Position numbers and translations under genes: made by a program
Shown: piece after piece, positions 26,293 through 34,965 of the stretch
Layout: each line of letters starts with the position of its first letter
How positions within the stretch are numbered: the first letter of the stretch is position 1
Assembly (NCBI GenBank): GCA_964628035.1
Contig: CAZVPI010000010.1
Location: 35,502-99,501, forward strand
DNA: 64,000 bases
Direction: 5' to 3'
DNA from: UBA2199 sp964628035
Lineage (GTDB): Bacteria > Acidobacteriota > Aminicenantia > UBA2199
The notes under the pieces: model-generated
The model's input: the letters and a program-made list of their open reading frames with translations, nothing else
Told to the model about the DNA's origin: nothing
Databases searched by the model: none

Positions 26293-26949
26293 TTAAATCT
26301 GCTGACTTTCTTTAACCTGATTTGGAAGTTGAGGCCCGATGATGAAATCGTAGGGCCGCTTCAGATACCAGCGGTTATTTCCGATCCAATGAATAGCCAC
26401 TGAAAGACCTCTGTGCACGTACTTGTCCAGTGAGCCATCGGGAGTGTTCAAATGAATAATCTCGATTTCCGGATGCCAAAACTTTTTTAAAATTCCAAAA
26501 TTCCTAATCAGAAGGTAAGGAGTTCTAAAAAAGAATTTCACGCCACGAGCGATGTGGATTCGGCCATGCAGTACTTTTGCTCTAATCACGCCGAGCCAGC
26601 CGTTCCGCGCCTGGTGAATTTCCCCTCTGCGGTCGAAGCGAATCACCCGGCCGATGATTTTCTCCTCGCTCACCAGCCCGATATCCCTGTCGCGGCAATT
26701 GTCTCCGCGTGTGATCAAACCATCTGGAGCAATATCCGCGACCCGGTGGACGATGAAATCACTATTTTCATCGGCTTCTCTGCCAAATATGATCAGGTCG
26801 CCCTTTTTTATTTGATCATAAAAAACTTTTTCGGTTACCAGTTTGTCTCCGGGCTTGAAGGTGCCCTTCATGCTGGAGCCGCGATAGAACAGGTTGGGCG
26901 GCTGCAGCGGGTCTTTGATGATTGATGTGGGTGGAAACGGATCGTTCAA
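26293..26949 (-). CDS. S26-type (signal peptidase-like) peptidase, Ser/His type
   Basis: A 218-residue protein with the catalytic signature of S24/S26 peptidases: GSSMKGTFKPGD with Ser26, FIVHRV with His68 in the place of the usual Lys, and RGDNCRDRD. The Ser/His arrangement is that of the S26B (SipW/Sec11) branch. There is no N-terminal membrane anchor, unlike standard signal peptidases, so it probably works in the cytoplasm, perhaps removing the leader of the precursor. The last 100 residues are unassigned. It overlaps the ScmF-like gene upstream by 4 bases. Confidence 0.75.
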   Translation of the reverse strand: MNDPFPPTSIIKDPLQPPNLFYRGSSMKGTFKPGDKLVTEKVFYDQIKKGDLIIFGREADENSDFIVHRVADIAPDGLITRGDNCRDRDIGLVSEEKIIGRVIRFDRRGEIHQARNGWLGVIRAKVLHGRIHIARGVKFFFRTPYLLIRNFGILKKFWHPEIEIIHLNTPDGSLDKYVHRGLSVAIHWIGNNRWYLKRPYDFIIGPQLPNQVKESQQI

Positions 26950-28079
26950 TTGAGTCGCGAAGAGGGGAAAAGCCCCAGTTTGCAGGCCTCGTCGCAGAAA
27001 TAGTAGGGGGCGTTGAACTTGTGTTTCAGGTGATAGTTGTTGGCCACGCAGGCGCCGAGGCAGGTGAAGCGGTGGATGCAGCGGCCGCAGACCCCTTCGA
27101 ATTGGTCGGGTATCACTCGGCGCAATTCCTTCAATTTCGATGATTTGGCCCAGACTGTGGCCAAGTCATCCTTTCCCAGGTTGCCGAAGTTCAACTCGGG
27201 GGTCGTGACACCGACCCCGCATATGGAAAGATCCCCGGTCGACAAGACGCCGAGGATGTTCAGCACGTGGCAGCAGGGCAGGCTCGATTTGAGAAACTTC
27301 TTGATCGGGAAAAAGGCCACGGGGATGTCGAAATGGATCGGGATTTTGTACTTGGGCTGGATCTTGTCTGTGATCTTTTTGAACAGGGCGATCAATTCCT
27401 TGACCTTGAAGCCGTTCTTTTCGGCGAAGCGGTCGCCGCGGCCCATGTGCTGCACGTGGTTGAACTTGACCGAGCCGCAGCCAAGCCTTTTGGCCAGTTT
27501 CACCACGTCTTCGAGTTCGGGAACATTCCCCTTGTGCAGGGTGCAGATCATCTGCGGCCTGAAGCCGGCCTTGACCAGGGCCTTGATGCCGTTGACGGCC
27601 TGCTTGTAAGAACCCTTCACTCCGCGCAGCCAGTCGTGGGTGGCCGCCTTGGCTCCGTCCAGCGAGACTGAAACAAAGCTGAAATGCTTTTTCGATTTCA
27701 GGAAGCGGGCCATGGCGTCGTCGATTAGGACACCATTGGTCTCCATGAACATGTTGAGCTTTTGCGCTTCGATCAGGTCGACGATCTCGCGGAAGCGGGG
27801 GTGGAGCATGGGCTCGCCACCTGTCAATTTGACCGATCCCAGGCCCAGGGGCTTGGCCTGGCGGATGGATTTTTTCAGGTGGGCGAGCTTGATGAATTTG
27901 CCGTTCTTGTTGCTTGCCTGGTAATCAGGCTCGATCCAGCAGTGGCGGCAGGCCAGGTTGCAGGAGCCGGAGACGTACATGTAAAGCGAGGTCAGCGGCG
28001 GCACCCCTTTGGGCAGCTTCAGCTTGCGGGGCTTGCTGGCACGGGGTTTCTTCGGGGTCAGTTCAGGTTCGCAGCCCAT
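26946..28079 (-). CDS. Second ScmF-like radical SAM/SPASM protein
   Basis: A 377-residue paralogue of the enzyme at 24074. It has LPKGVPPLTSLYMYVSGSCNLACRHCW with cluster cysteines at 40, 44 and 47, then LTGGEPMLHPRF, METNGVLI and the SPASM tail CGRCIHRFTCLGACVANNY. The ribosome site AGGAGATACATCT precedes the ATG. It lies between a PqqD-like gene upstream and the S26-type peptidase downstream on the same strand; the divergent second precursor is the plausible substrate. Confidence 0.88.
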   Translation of the reverse strand: MGCEPELTPKKPRASKPRKLKLPKGVPPLTSLYMYVSGSCNLACRHCWIEPDYQASNKNGKFIKLAHLKKSIRQAKPLGLGSVKLTGGEPMLHPRFREIVDLIEAQKLNMFMETNGVLIDDAMARFLKSKKHFSFVSVSLDGAKAATHDWLRGVKGSYKQAVNGIKALVKAGFRPQMICTLHKGNVPELEDVVKLAKRLGCGSVKFNHVQHMGRGDRFAEKNGFKVKELIALFKKITDKIQPKYKIPIHFDIPVAFFPIKKFLKSSLPCCHVLNILGVLSTGDLSICGVGVTTPELNFGNLGKDDLATVWAKSSKLKELRRVIPDQFEGVCGRCIHRFTCLGACVANNYHLKHKFNAPYYFCDEACKLGLFPSSRLN

Positions 28080-28169
28080 AGATGTATCTCCTGCTCAAGG
28101 AAAAGTGGTGAGCGATAAAGTGATAAGTTGTAAGCAAAGACAATGGCACTGTCTTTTTTGGCAAAAGCA

Positions 28170-28502
28170 CTATTTTTTCTCTTTTTTTTTGCGGGGATTC
28201 AATTTGCCGATCGGGACGCCCAGGAAGCCGTTGGCGCGCATGTCGTCGACGAAGGCCTTGACCTCGCCGTCGACCTCTTTTTCCGGCACGCCCGCGAAGG
28301 CCTCCTTGAGGGCGGCGATGATCGCCGGCAGGTCCTTTTTCCCGTCGCACTGCTTCCAGATGAACAGGCCGGTGGGGTTGATCACCCGGATCTGGTTGGT
28401 GTCGGGATTGAACAGCAGCGCCCCGTCGGGGTCCTCCTCGCGCAGGATCACGTCGGGATTGCGGACCAGCAGCGGATTATCATTCACAATCTTATCGGGC
28501 AA
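28170..28502 (-). CDS. PqqD-like protein (ScmD-like)
   Basis: A 110-residue leader-binding protein: LREEDPDGALLFNPDTNQIRVINPTGLFIWK and EKEVDGEVKAFVDDM are typical of the ScmD/PqqD group and match the second domain of the tandem protein at 23488. The start is taken as TTG at 28502 because a GGAGGGG ribosome site sits seven bases upstream, and a consensus promoter lies at 28527-28555. A longer frame reaching 28580 would place the start upstream of that promoter. Confidence 0.82.
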   Translation of the reverse strand: MPDKIVNDNPLLVRNPDVILREEDPDGALLFNPDTNQIRVINPTGLFIWKQCDGKKDLPAIIAALKEAFAGVPEKEVDGEVKAFVDDMRANGFLGVPIGKLNPRKKKEKK

Positions 28503-28526
28503 GTGTTCCCCTCCGGTAAGGGAATT

Positions 28527-28555
28527 AGTATAGGGGCGGAGGCCTGTTTTGTCAA
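28527..28555 (-). promoter_or_regulatory. Promoter of the cassette 2 minus-strand operon
   Basis: On the minus strand TTGACA (28550-28555), 17-base spacer, TATACT (28527-28532), 25 bases before the TTG start at 28502. This also decides the start codon of the PqqD-like gene. Confidence 0.75.
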
Positions 28556-28666
28556 TTTGATTAGAGGAAGGATGAGGCAAATTTTATATGTAACCACAAT
28601 TTGGCTGATTTTGCTGACGGATGAAGGAAAATTGACTACCATTAGTTCGATACAAGAAGAGAAAAT

Positions 28667-28827
28667 ATGCCTAAAAGAAAGGATAAGTATGTCGCTATGA
28701 AAGCCGCGAGCCTTTCCGCCGTAGCGCAGGGCGCTTGCACCCCAGGTCGAATTGCCTGACCGGGAACTGCGGCACCGGGGCCAACGCCGGCAACAACTGC
28801 AATCCAAGCTGCAATACTGGGAGATAA
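28667..28827 (+). pseudogene. Second C-x-x-G precursor, frameshifted
   Basis: An ATG at 28667 opens a 30-codon frame (MPKRKDKYVAMKAASL...AQGACTPGR) that stops at 28757. In another frame, from about 28747, the sequence continues as NCLTGNCGTGANAGNNC and NPSCNTGR, stopping at 28827. Joined, they give a Cys/Gly/Asn-rich peptide with CTPG, CLTG, CGTG, CNPS and CNTG, the same style as the intact precursor at 25836, and the same QGA-C leader/core junction. One base appears to be missing around 28746-28750. Either a recent pseudogene or a sequencing/assembly error. Confidence 0.7.
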
Positions 28828-29682
28828 ACTCAAGAAATCAGCCCTGCCGGCCGTAACAAGCACGGCCGACGGGAATCGCTGGGAATTCAGCGGGAAAATG
28901 ACAAAGGAGCGCTTCTTGTCGACAGGCTCGCCAGGGTCATGAGCTTGTCCCTGAGAGAAATTCCATCCGAATCCAATGTCGGGGCCAAGGATCTTTTTCA
29001 GGACAATGTTGAATCTTCTGCCAGAAAAACTCGCTGGCCTTCGATTCCCGGAGTGATCAAAGGGAAAGTTGCCTGCAGACTTGGGCCCTTCCATTCGCCA
29101 AGGGGCCTGGCGATGCAGAGGGCCAGGATGGCGCAAATCGTGGTTCGCGGATCAGAAAAAAGGCCAGGGCTACGCGTCCATAGGGCTCTGGCAGAATGAA
29201 GTAGCCACGGGGTGATCCTGGCCGGCCCGGGCGGGGTGGGCAAGTCCACGGCGAGCCGAAGGCTGCCGCGGCCTCGGCGCTCCCTGAGCGACGATGCGAC
29301 GTTGATTGTCAGGGCTGCCGACCGATCCTTCCGGGCCCATCCCTGGCCCACTTGGAGCCGGATCCGGCGCGGGAACAAGAATCAATCCTGACATGTCCAG
29401 CAGGCGGTGAGACTGAAGCTGATCTCCATGCTGGCGCAAAGCGGGCGGAACCGGATGGAGGAATTGCCGTGCTTGCAGGCGATCAGTGAGCTGGCCGAGA
29501 TTGCCCGCCAGGCATTTGTGATCATGGCAAACGGGCCGGACTTCGCCGCCTACCGCCGGGCCAGCCTGGCCCGCTTCCGCAACGCCGAAACGATCGCCAG
29601 GCATGTGCCGGCATTCCGCCTGGAAATCAGTTGCCATGCAAGATTCTGGAAAGCAATCGAAAACAGTCTGAATCCGAATTAG
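28828..29682 (+). pseudogene. Decayed ScmC-like HPr-kinase gene
   Basis: Pieces of an HPr-kinase-like gene occur in order but in different frames. Near 28870 is ADGNRWEF; from about 28898 in another frame DKGALLVDRLARVMSL; at 29203-29391 HGVILAGPGGVGKSTASRRL, followed by SLSDDATLIV and AHPWPTWSRI, then a stop; at about 29404-29682 a third piece ends FRNAETIARHVPAFRLEIS and HARFWKAIENSL. The P-loop, the DD catalytic pair and HPWPTWS are the hallmarks of ScmC-type proteins as I recall them. Multiple frameshifts and probable internal loss make a functional product unlikely. It sits directly after the frameshifted precursor. Confidence 0.7.
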
Positions 29683-29909
29683 AATCATGCTTGAATCCGG
29701 TTACCCTTACTTGCGCCTATTAAACTAAAGCCGTCTCCCCGCAGCACAATCAAGCATGGCTGCCCCCTATTTTCTTTGATGGATCATCCCAGTTTGCTGC
29801 GCCGGGACTTCGGACAATTTTCTGGGAAAGAAAGCCCGTTCAATGTCGTTTCAGCAATTTGCGCTCTCCCTGCCCGTCAATTTGGAAAGGCGAGCTGATT
29901 CCGGCAGAT
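29683..29909. other. Spacer with a 9-bp inverted repeat
   Basis: A gap between the decayed kinase and the end of the cassette 3 operon. CATGCTTGA (29686-29694) and TCAAGCATG (29750-29758) form a perfect inverted repeat separated by 55 bases. No gene is visible. Confidence 0.35.
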
Positions 29910-31127
29910 TCATCGCCGGAAAAACGGGCGGATGCGGTCCGGCAACCGGTGCGCCTCATTCTGGAGCATGGCCTGTTCCATGGTTCGCAACAGGGAGACG
30001 GCGCGCTCGCCGAACTCGTGGGCGGGAAGATCCGGGGAATGCAGCCACAGGAAATGGACGAAGTCGTTAAAAATGCGGCCGGCGGCGGCCAGGGGCTCGT
30101 AGCAGTCGCGGCAGGAGCGCAAGCGCATGCCCTTGGGCTCCAGGTGCTGCCGGCGAATGTCCTGGGCCTCCGGGCTGTTCCAAAGCACGGAAAGCGGGGT
30201 GGCGAGCGCGTCGCCGATCGTCAGTTCCCCTTCAAAATCCGCGCAGCAGAGGGTGGCGCGGCCATCGTTCAGGATTGTCATGTGCCGGAAGGGATGAAGG
30301 CAGGGAACCGTCGGCGCGATCAGGCCTGGAAAAGGAAACGCCCGGCGGAAGAAGCTGGGATCCGGGCTCAAGCCGTTGACCAGGGAAAACAAAATCTGTT
30401 CTTGCCAGGAATACGGGGTGAAGGTGCGGAAAATGAGCGGCAGTTCACCGATATTCGCCATGCTGACCACGGCGTGAAGGTTCAGGTTGAATTCGCAGTC
30501 CGGTTGGCCCTGGTTGAGGCGGCGGATGATTTCCAGGCTCTCCATGACTTTGTCGAGTCGTCCGCCCGGCCGCAGTTCCGCGAATGTGGCGGGAGTGGCC
30601 GCGTCCACGGAAATCCGTATGCTGCTGAGCGCCCGGCGCTGGCCCCTGAGGATCGTCTCCAGGACCTTGGGAAACTGGGCGTTGGTCGAGATCCAGACCT
30701 TCACACCGTGCCTGGCCGCGATCTCGAGCAGTTCCGGCAGCCTGCCGTGGAGCAGGGGCTCCCCAACCGTGTGCAGGGCGGTGCGGCCGATTCCCGCCTC
30801 CTTCAGGCGCAGGACCAGGCGCTCGAAAACATCAGGCGGCATGAGTTGCCTGGGACGCGCGGCCAAATCGGAGCGGCACATCGGGCATTTCAGGTTGCAG
30901 GTGTTGGTGATCTCAATGGCCCCCACCTCGAACTCGTCGGATCTGGCCGGCGGGTGAGGGGCCTGGCCGGCCTCCCGGGCGGCTTGCAGGGCGGACCGGG
31001 CATAGTGCCCGGGCCTGTCCCAGCCGCGGCGCGAGCGCTCGATCAGATAGGAAGCCCGCTTGGGATCCTGGAAGCGGCGCAGATGGCCGGAAAGCGGTTC
31101 GTTCGCCGAGTAGTCCCTGGAGCTCAT
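29910..31127 (-). CDS. Radical SAM/SPASM protein (CNLKCPMC type)
   Basis: A 405-residue radical SAM enzyme, last gene of the cassette 3 operon. Cluster motif CNLKCPMC has cysteines at 77, 81 and 84; the region HTVGEPLLHGRLPELL replaces the usual GGEP with VGEP. A C-terminal SPASM-like section carries CLHPFRHMTILNDGRATLCCADF and RSCRDCYEP. The N-terminal 65 residues precede the barrel and have no recognised domain. It differs from the other cassette 3 radical SAMs, so it probably does another chemical step. Three bases separate it from the preceding gene. Confidence 0.85.
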   Translation of the reverse strand: MSSRDYSANEPLSGHLRRFQDPKRASYLIERSRRGWDRPGHYARSALQAAREAGQAPHPPARSDEFEVGAIEITNTCNLKCPMCRSDLAARPRQLMPPDVFERLVLRLKEAGIGRTALHTVGEPLLHGRLPELLEIAARHGVKVWISTNAQFPKVLETILRGQRRALSSIRISVDAATPATFAELRPGGRLDKVMESLEIIRRLNQGQPDCEFNLNLHAVVSMANIGELPLIFRTFTPYSWQEQILFSLVNGLSPDPSFFRRAFPFPGLIAPTVPCLHPFRHMTILNDGRATLCCADFEGELTIGDALATPLSVLWNSPEAQDIRRQHLEPKGMRLRSCRDCYEPLAAAGRIFNDFVHFLWLHSPDLPAHEFGERAVSLLRTMEQAMLQNEAHRLPDRIRPFFRR

Positions 31128-31130
31128 GAG

Positions 31131-32333
31131 TCAGCGGCGCGTCACGGGAGCGGGGCCGGGATTGGCCGCCTCCAGGCTCTGCCTACGCGCCTGGGCCACC
31201 TGGCAGAAATAGTCGACCGGCTGCAGCATGTCTCCGGTCTCGAGGTCGGCGTGGGCCGGGCAGTTCATGCACAAATTGACGATGGGGCAGAAGCGGCACT
31301 TTTTCAGGAGGTCGCCGCCCTCGATGCGCAGGCTGCGCACAGCCGGCGCGAAGCGCGTCCAGGCCTCCTTCAGGGAGCCGCTCCGCAGGTCATAGGTCAT
31401 CCCCGGGGCGCAGAGCGAGGCGCACAAGCGAAATGTTCCGTCGTACGCCACATGGAAGCCGCCGCGGCCCGCGCCGCAGGCGATCAGCCGCGTGATGCGG
31501 TCGAAATGCTCGCAGCTGCCGCGCCGTTCGCAGCCGGCGCATTCGTCGTAAGAAAGGTCGGAACGGGCGGGCTCGATGAAGCGGTCGCAGGAATCCAGCA
31601 GCGAGGCGAAACGCTCGGAATCCGATCGTTCCAGGCGCATGATCTCCTCCGGCGTCAGCCTTTCGGAGCGAATGTTGGAATTACGCGCCGGGTCCCTGTC
31701 GGTCCGCAGGTGCAACAGCGGGTCGAAGCGGAAATAGTCCTTCGTGTGCAGCCTGCAGAACTCGGCGATCTTTCCCATCTCGTCCAGGTTCGAGCGCAGG
31801 GCCATGGACTTGAGCCTGACCTTGATCCCGCCGTCGATCAGGCGCTGCAGGCCGCGGCGGAAGCGCTGGAAGGAGCCGGGCACGCGGGTGACCCGCTCGT
31901 AGGTCCCGGCCGTGGCGCCGTACACGGTCACCTCGATGTCCCGGGGCGGATAGTGGCGGAACAGCTCCACGTGCCGGCGGCTCACCAGCGTCGCATTCGT
32001 ATGGATGGTCAGCAGCAGTCCTAGTTTTTTCAGGGCCAGGTAGAGGTCCGAAAAATCGGGGCGCAGCAGCGGCTCACCGCCGGTAATGCCGCACCAGAGG
32101 GCTCCCAAGGCCACCGCCTGTTCGGCGATGGCGATGATTTCCCCGGCCTTGAGCTCGCGCGCGGCGGCCCGGTGGTCGGTCGGAGGCAGGTTGAGGTAGC
32201 AATGGCGGCAATTGAGATTGCAGCGGGCAGTCAGCTCCAGGTCGAATCCCAGCGGGATCCGCTTGCGCCGGGCCTGTTCCCAGACGGCAAGATGATGGAG
32301 GTCCACGAGATCAGCCTGCTTTTTGGCGGTCAT
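31131..32333 (-). CDS. Radical SAM/SPASM protein, cassette 3 paralogue A
   Basis: A 400-residue enzyme with cluster motif CNLNCRHC (cysteines 38, 42, 45), then ITGGEPLLRPDF. It shares with the proteins at 33799 and 34962 the segment VYGATAGTYERVTRVPGSF, so the three are paralogues. The C-terminal part has CAGCERRGSCEHF, CASLCAPG and CRFCPIVNLCMNCPAH, ligands for extra iron-sulfur clusters. It overlaps the methyltransferase gene by 4 bases. Probable peptide maturase. Confidence 0.88.
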   Translation of the reverse strand: MTAKKQADLVDLHHLAVWEQARRKRIPLGFDLELTARCNLNCRHCYLNLPPTDHRAAARELKAGEIIAIAEQAVALGALWCGITGGEPLLRPDFSDLYLALKKLGLLLTIHTNATLVSRRHVELFRHYPPRDIEVTVYGATAGTYERVTRVPGSFQRFRRGLQRLIDGGIKVRLKSMALRSNLDEMGKIAEFCRLHTKDYFRFDPLLHLRTDRDPARNSNIRSERLTPEEIMRLERSDSERFASLLDSCDRFIEPARSDLSYDECAGCERRGSCEHFDRITRLIACGAGRGGFHVAYDGTFRLCASLCAPGMTYDLRSGSLKEAWTRFAPAVRSLRIEGGDLLKKCRFCPIVNLCMNCPAHADLETGDMLQPVDYFCQVAQARRQSLEAANPGPAPVTRR

Positions 32334-33130
32334 GCGCGGACTTTCCGGCGCAGGATGGCGCCTCCCGATAGGAAAGCCGGGGAAATCTCGAAATGAATCG
32401 CTTCCAGCTCCGCCTCGAGGAATTCGCGCTTCAGCGCCTCCTGGTCATGGAAGGCGTGCAGGAACTCCCGATGCTGCCAAAGCTGGTCGCCCGGCTCAAT
32501 GCGGCGGTTTCCGAACGTCAGCCAGGCCAGTCCGCGCAGAAAGCGCATCCGCCGCGGGGAGGGCAGGGCGTTGGGATCCCAATGGAACTGGCACACAACC
32601 AGGCCTTCGGGTTTCAGGGCGCGGGCAACGCGGCGCAGCAGCTCCGTTCGCCGCGGCCTTGTCGGCACCGTGGAGTACATGCGCTGGGAGAACCAGACGA
32701 TGTCGAAGGCGCCCGGCGGAACGTCGAGACGGGAGATCTCCTGCGTCAGGACGCGAATCTCCAGCCCCTGGCGGGACGCGCTTTCCCTGGCGCGTTCCAG
32801 CAGCTCCGCGACGAAATCCACGGCGGTGACGGCGAACCCGGCGCGGGCCAGGCCGATGGCGTCGCGACCGCCGCCGCCGCCCAAAAGCAGCAGGGAGCCC
32901 GATTTTCGCTGTAGAAGCGACAGCAGGGCTTCTTCTCCTGGATAGAGGCCGTCGGCCAGCAGGGTTTGCCGGCTCCAGTCGGAAATTTGGCCCGGCTGGG
33001 CATAAGCCAGGCGGCTGAAATCGGCGAGGTCCCCGGGTTTCAGGGGAAGAACGGCCAGGGATTGGATGAAGCGGCCCAGGCGCAGGGTGAAACGGGCCAA
33101 CTTGATCCGTGCGGCTCCCACTGGGTTCAA
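32330..33130 (-). CDS. Class I SAM-dependent methyltransferase
   Basis: A 266-residue methyltransferase with motif I LLLLGGGGGRDAIGLARAGF, the acidic strand end VTAVDF and a late FDIVWFSQ. It sits inside the radical SAM operon, so it may methylate the peptide product or an intermediate. Start codon is uncertain: the frame opens at TTG 33130 immediately after AAGGA; GTG 33121 is the alternative. Between it and the PqqD-like gene there are 114 bases without an obvious gene. Confidence 0.82.
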   Translation of the reverse strand: MNPVGAARIKLARFTLRLGRFIQSLAVLPLKPGDLADFSRLAYAQPGQISDWSRQTLLADGLYPGEEALLSLLQRKSGSLLLLGGGGGRDAIGLARAGFAVTAVDFVAELLERARESASRQGLEIRVLTQEISRLDVPPGAFDIVWFSQRMYSTVPTRPRRTELLRRVARALKPEGLVVCQFHWDPNALPSPRRMRFLRGLAWLTFGNRRIEPGDQLWQHREFLHAFHDQEALKREFLEAELEAIHFEISPAFLSGGAILRRKVRA

Positions 33131-33244
33131 TCCTTGGCGCGACGCGCCCGCATCGTGTTTGCCCGTGACGCGTTGCCGCTTGGGTGGGGCATCGGATGTA
33201 CCGGCTCCCGAACTGCCGTTGCCTGGCGAGGCCAGGCCTCGGCC

Positions 33245-33556
33245 CTATTTCTTGCAGACCATGCGGCGCGCAGCCAGTTCTGAGACAAGCCCGAGAACGT
33301 CCTCCTGGATCCCCTGGTCTCTGTCTTCGTACTCGCTCTGCAGGCTGGATGCGATTTCTGCCAGCGAGCGCCGGCCGTCGAGAAGGTCCCAAATGGCCCT
33401 GCCCGTCTCGTTCAGGGTGAACAGGCTCTCCTCGATGTCCCCGACTCCGGCCGCGATGGGGATCAAGATGAGTTCCCCCTCGATCTCCCGGGCCACGACA
33501 TCCGCGGATCGTGAAAACACCATGCCGGGCGAAATTTTGTCCGCGGCTTTGCTCAT
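33245..33556 (-). CDS. PqqD-like leader-binding protein of cassette 3
   Basis: A 103-residue protein with the PqqD/RRE pattern: LFTLNETGRAIWDLLDGRRS, then IQEDVLGLVSELAARRMV. It directly follows the small precursor gene, so it is the likely leader-binding partner for that peptide. ATG 33556 is chosen; a GTG at 33580 would add eight residues and overlap the precursor stop by 14 bases, and has a GAGG close by, so it remains possible. Confidence 0.82.
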   Translation of the reverse strand: MSKAADKISPGMVFSRSADVVAREIEGELILIPIAAGVGDIEESLFTLNETGRAIWDLLDGRRSLAEIASSLQSEYEDRDQGIQEDVLGLVSELAARRMVCKK

Positions 33557-33566
33557 GACCGCGCGC

Positions 33567-33755
33567 TCACGAATTTCCACCGCCTCGCGACTGGCAGGCC
33601 GCGCAGTTGACCGTTCCCACGCCGCAGTTCTGGGAATCGGTGGAGGGACCGGTCACGCCCGCGGCGGATACCTTGCAAACGGTCAAAACGGCTTCTTCAG
33701 GACGACTCCTCACCAGCACCGTCAGCTTGGGAATAATCCATGTTTTTTTTTTCAT
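33567..33755 (-). CDS. Small RiPP precursor peptide of cassette 3
   Basis: A 62-residue peptide with a GAGG ribosome site four bases ahead of the ATG at 33755. The leader half is basic/hydrophobic (KKKTWIIPKLTVLVRSRPEEAVL) and ends in TVCK; the core half is small and polar with NCGVG, NCAAC and QSRGGGNS. Four Cys in total. It lies between a radical SAM gene and the PqqD-like gene, the usual place for a substrate. The core only partly keeps the C-x-x-G style of the other precursors. The open frame extends further upstream, but no ribosome site supports that. Confidence 0.75.
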   Translation of the reverse strand: MKKKTWIIPKLTVLVRSRPEEAVLTVCKVSAAGVTGPSTDSQNCGVGTVNCAACQSRGGGNS

Positions 33756-33798
33756 TTGTCCTCGTGGTGTTGTATTTCTCTTCATTATTATGACATGT

Positions 33799-34965
33799 TT
33801 AATCGCTTTTTTCAACCGCATCAAGGGCATGGAGGCGTTCTCGCCAGTCGCTTGTTTCCCAGCCTTTCTGCTTCTCTTTCAACAGCCCCCAATGCCGGGC
33901 CTGCGCGTGGGCGATTCCGCATAGGTATTCCACCGGCGTGTCCAGGTTGCCATGTTCCGTCCAAGACCAGGCGGGGCACTGGTTGCACAGGCCCATGAGG
34001 AAGCAACGGGAGCAGCGCCTTTTGTATTCCGGGTTTTTTGCGGTGGCGCCCCGAAAGGACGGGAAAAAAACGGTCAGGGCCTCGATGAACGAGCCGCGGT
34101 CCAGGTCATACGCCATTTCGGGCGCTCGCATGCTCAGGCAGGGCTGCAGCCGGCCATAGGCGTCGATGCAGGGTGTGTCGCCGAACCCGCAGTGAAACAG
34201 GAGATCGCCTTTCGGACCCATGAAACGGCCGCAGAATTCGCGCACTTCCGATTGTCTCGAGGTATCGTCTCCGGCAAACCTCTCGATCCATTGTTCCGGT
34301 TGGATACGCAAATTGGCAATTTCCAGGTTTCGCTTTTGGCTGTCCCGGCGGCTTCGCAGCTGGAGTATGGTGATCGGCGCCGGGGGCCGGGTCATCCAGG
34401 GGATGGTCGCCGCCCAGTCTCGGAAGGCGGCCCATTCATCCATGTTCGCGGGCAGGGCGACCCATTTGGCCACGAACGGGACTTGGCGGTGCTCCAACTC
34501 CGCCAGGCCGAGCCGAAACTCGGCGTACGAACCTGGAACGCGGGTCACCGCTTCATAGGAGCGCGGATTCATGCCGTAGACGCTGACCTCGATCGGCAGC
34601 AGCGGCGGGACGCTGCGGAAAAGATCGGCAAGTTGCGGCGTGATGCGCCGGGCATTGGTGAACAGCATCACCCGCATTCCCAGGCGGCGGGCGTAAAGAT
34701 AAAGGTCTGGGAAGTCATCCCGCAGCAAAGGCTCGCCTCCTGTGAAACGGACCTGCAGGCAGCCCAGTGCCGCGGCTTCCTCCAGCCAGCGCTGGAGGCG
34801 CGGGGCGGGAGTCTCCCGCGCTTGGGCCCGCGCGTCCTCCCGGGGCAGCCCGATGCAGCAATGATAGCAGCGGTTGTCGCAGCGCTCGGTCAGTTCCATG
34901 TCCAGCGTCGGCAGCTTTCCACTGGCCGGAGTCCAGAGTGAAGTCCTTTCCAGATAGCGGCTCAT
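33799..34965 (-). CDS. Radical SAM/SPASM protein, cassette 3 paralogue B
   Basis: A 388-residue enzyme with cluster motif CDNRCYHC (cysteines 29, 33, 36) and FTGGEPLLRDDF. It shares VYGMNPRSYEAVTRVPGSY with the paralogues at 31131 and 34962. The C-terminal region has CIDAYGRLQPCLSM and CSRCFLMGLCNQCPAW, typical SPASM-like ligands. It overlaps the fusion gene upstream by 4 bases and ends 44 bases before the precursor. Confidence 0.88.
   Translation of the reverse strand: MSRYLERTSLWTPASGKLPTLDMELTERCDNRCYHCCIGLPREDARAQARETPAPRLQRWLEEAAALGCLQVRFTGGEPLLRDDFPDLYLYARRLGMRVMLFTNARRITPQLADLFRSVPPLLPIEVSVYGMNPRSYEAVTRVPGSYAEFRLGLAELEHRQVPFVAKWVALPANMDEWAAFRDWAATIPWMTRPPAPITILQLRSRRDSQKRNLEIANLRIQPEQWIERFAGDDTSRQSEVREFCGRFMGPKGDLLFHCGFGDTPCIDAYGRLQPCLSMRAPEMAYDLDRGSFIEALTVFFPSFRGATAKNPEYKRRCSRCFLMGLCNQCPAWSWTEHGNLDTPVEYLCGIAHAQARHWGLLKEKQKGWETSDWRERLHALDAVEKSD

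Noticed and set aside
25873..26403. 176-codon frame overlapping the C-x-x-G precursor
   Set aside because: Different frame of the same strand without a ribosome site; the overlapping 96-residue frame has the meaningful repeat pattern and operon spacing.
28939..29199. 86-codon ORF taken as an independent gene
   Set aside because: Its start (DKGALLVDRLARVMSL region) fits as one fragment of the decayed ScmC-like kinase, in a frame that breaks before the P-loop.
29859..32024. 721-codon plus-strand open frame over cassette 3
   Set aside because: Antisense to two radical SAM genes with intact motifs; no recognisable domain.
32330..33130. Methyltransferase as a phospholipid or ubiquinone enzyme
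   Set aside because: Its position inside the radical SAM operon fits peptide or intermediate modification better; the sequence alone cannot decide.
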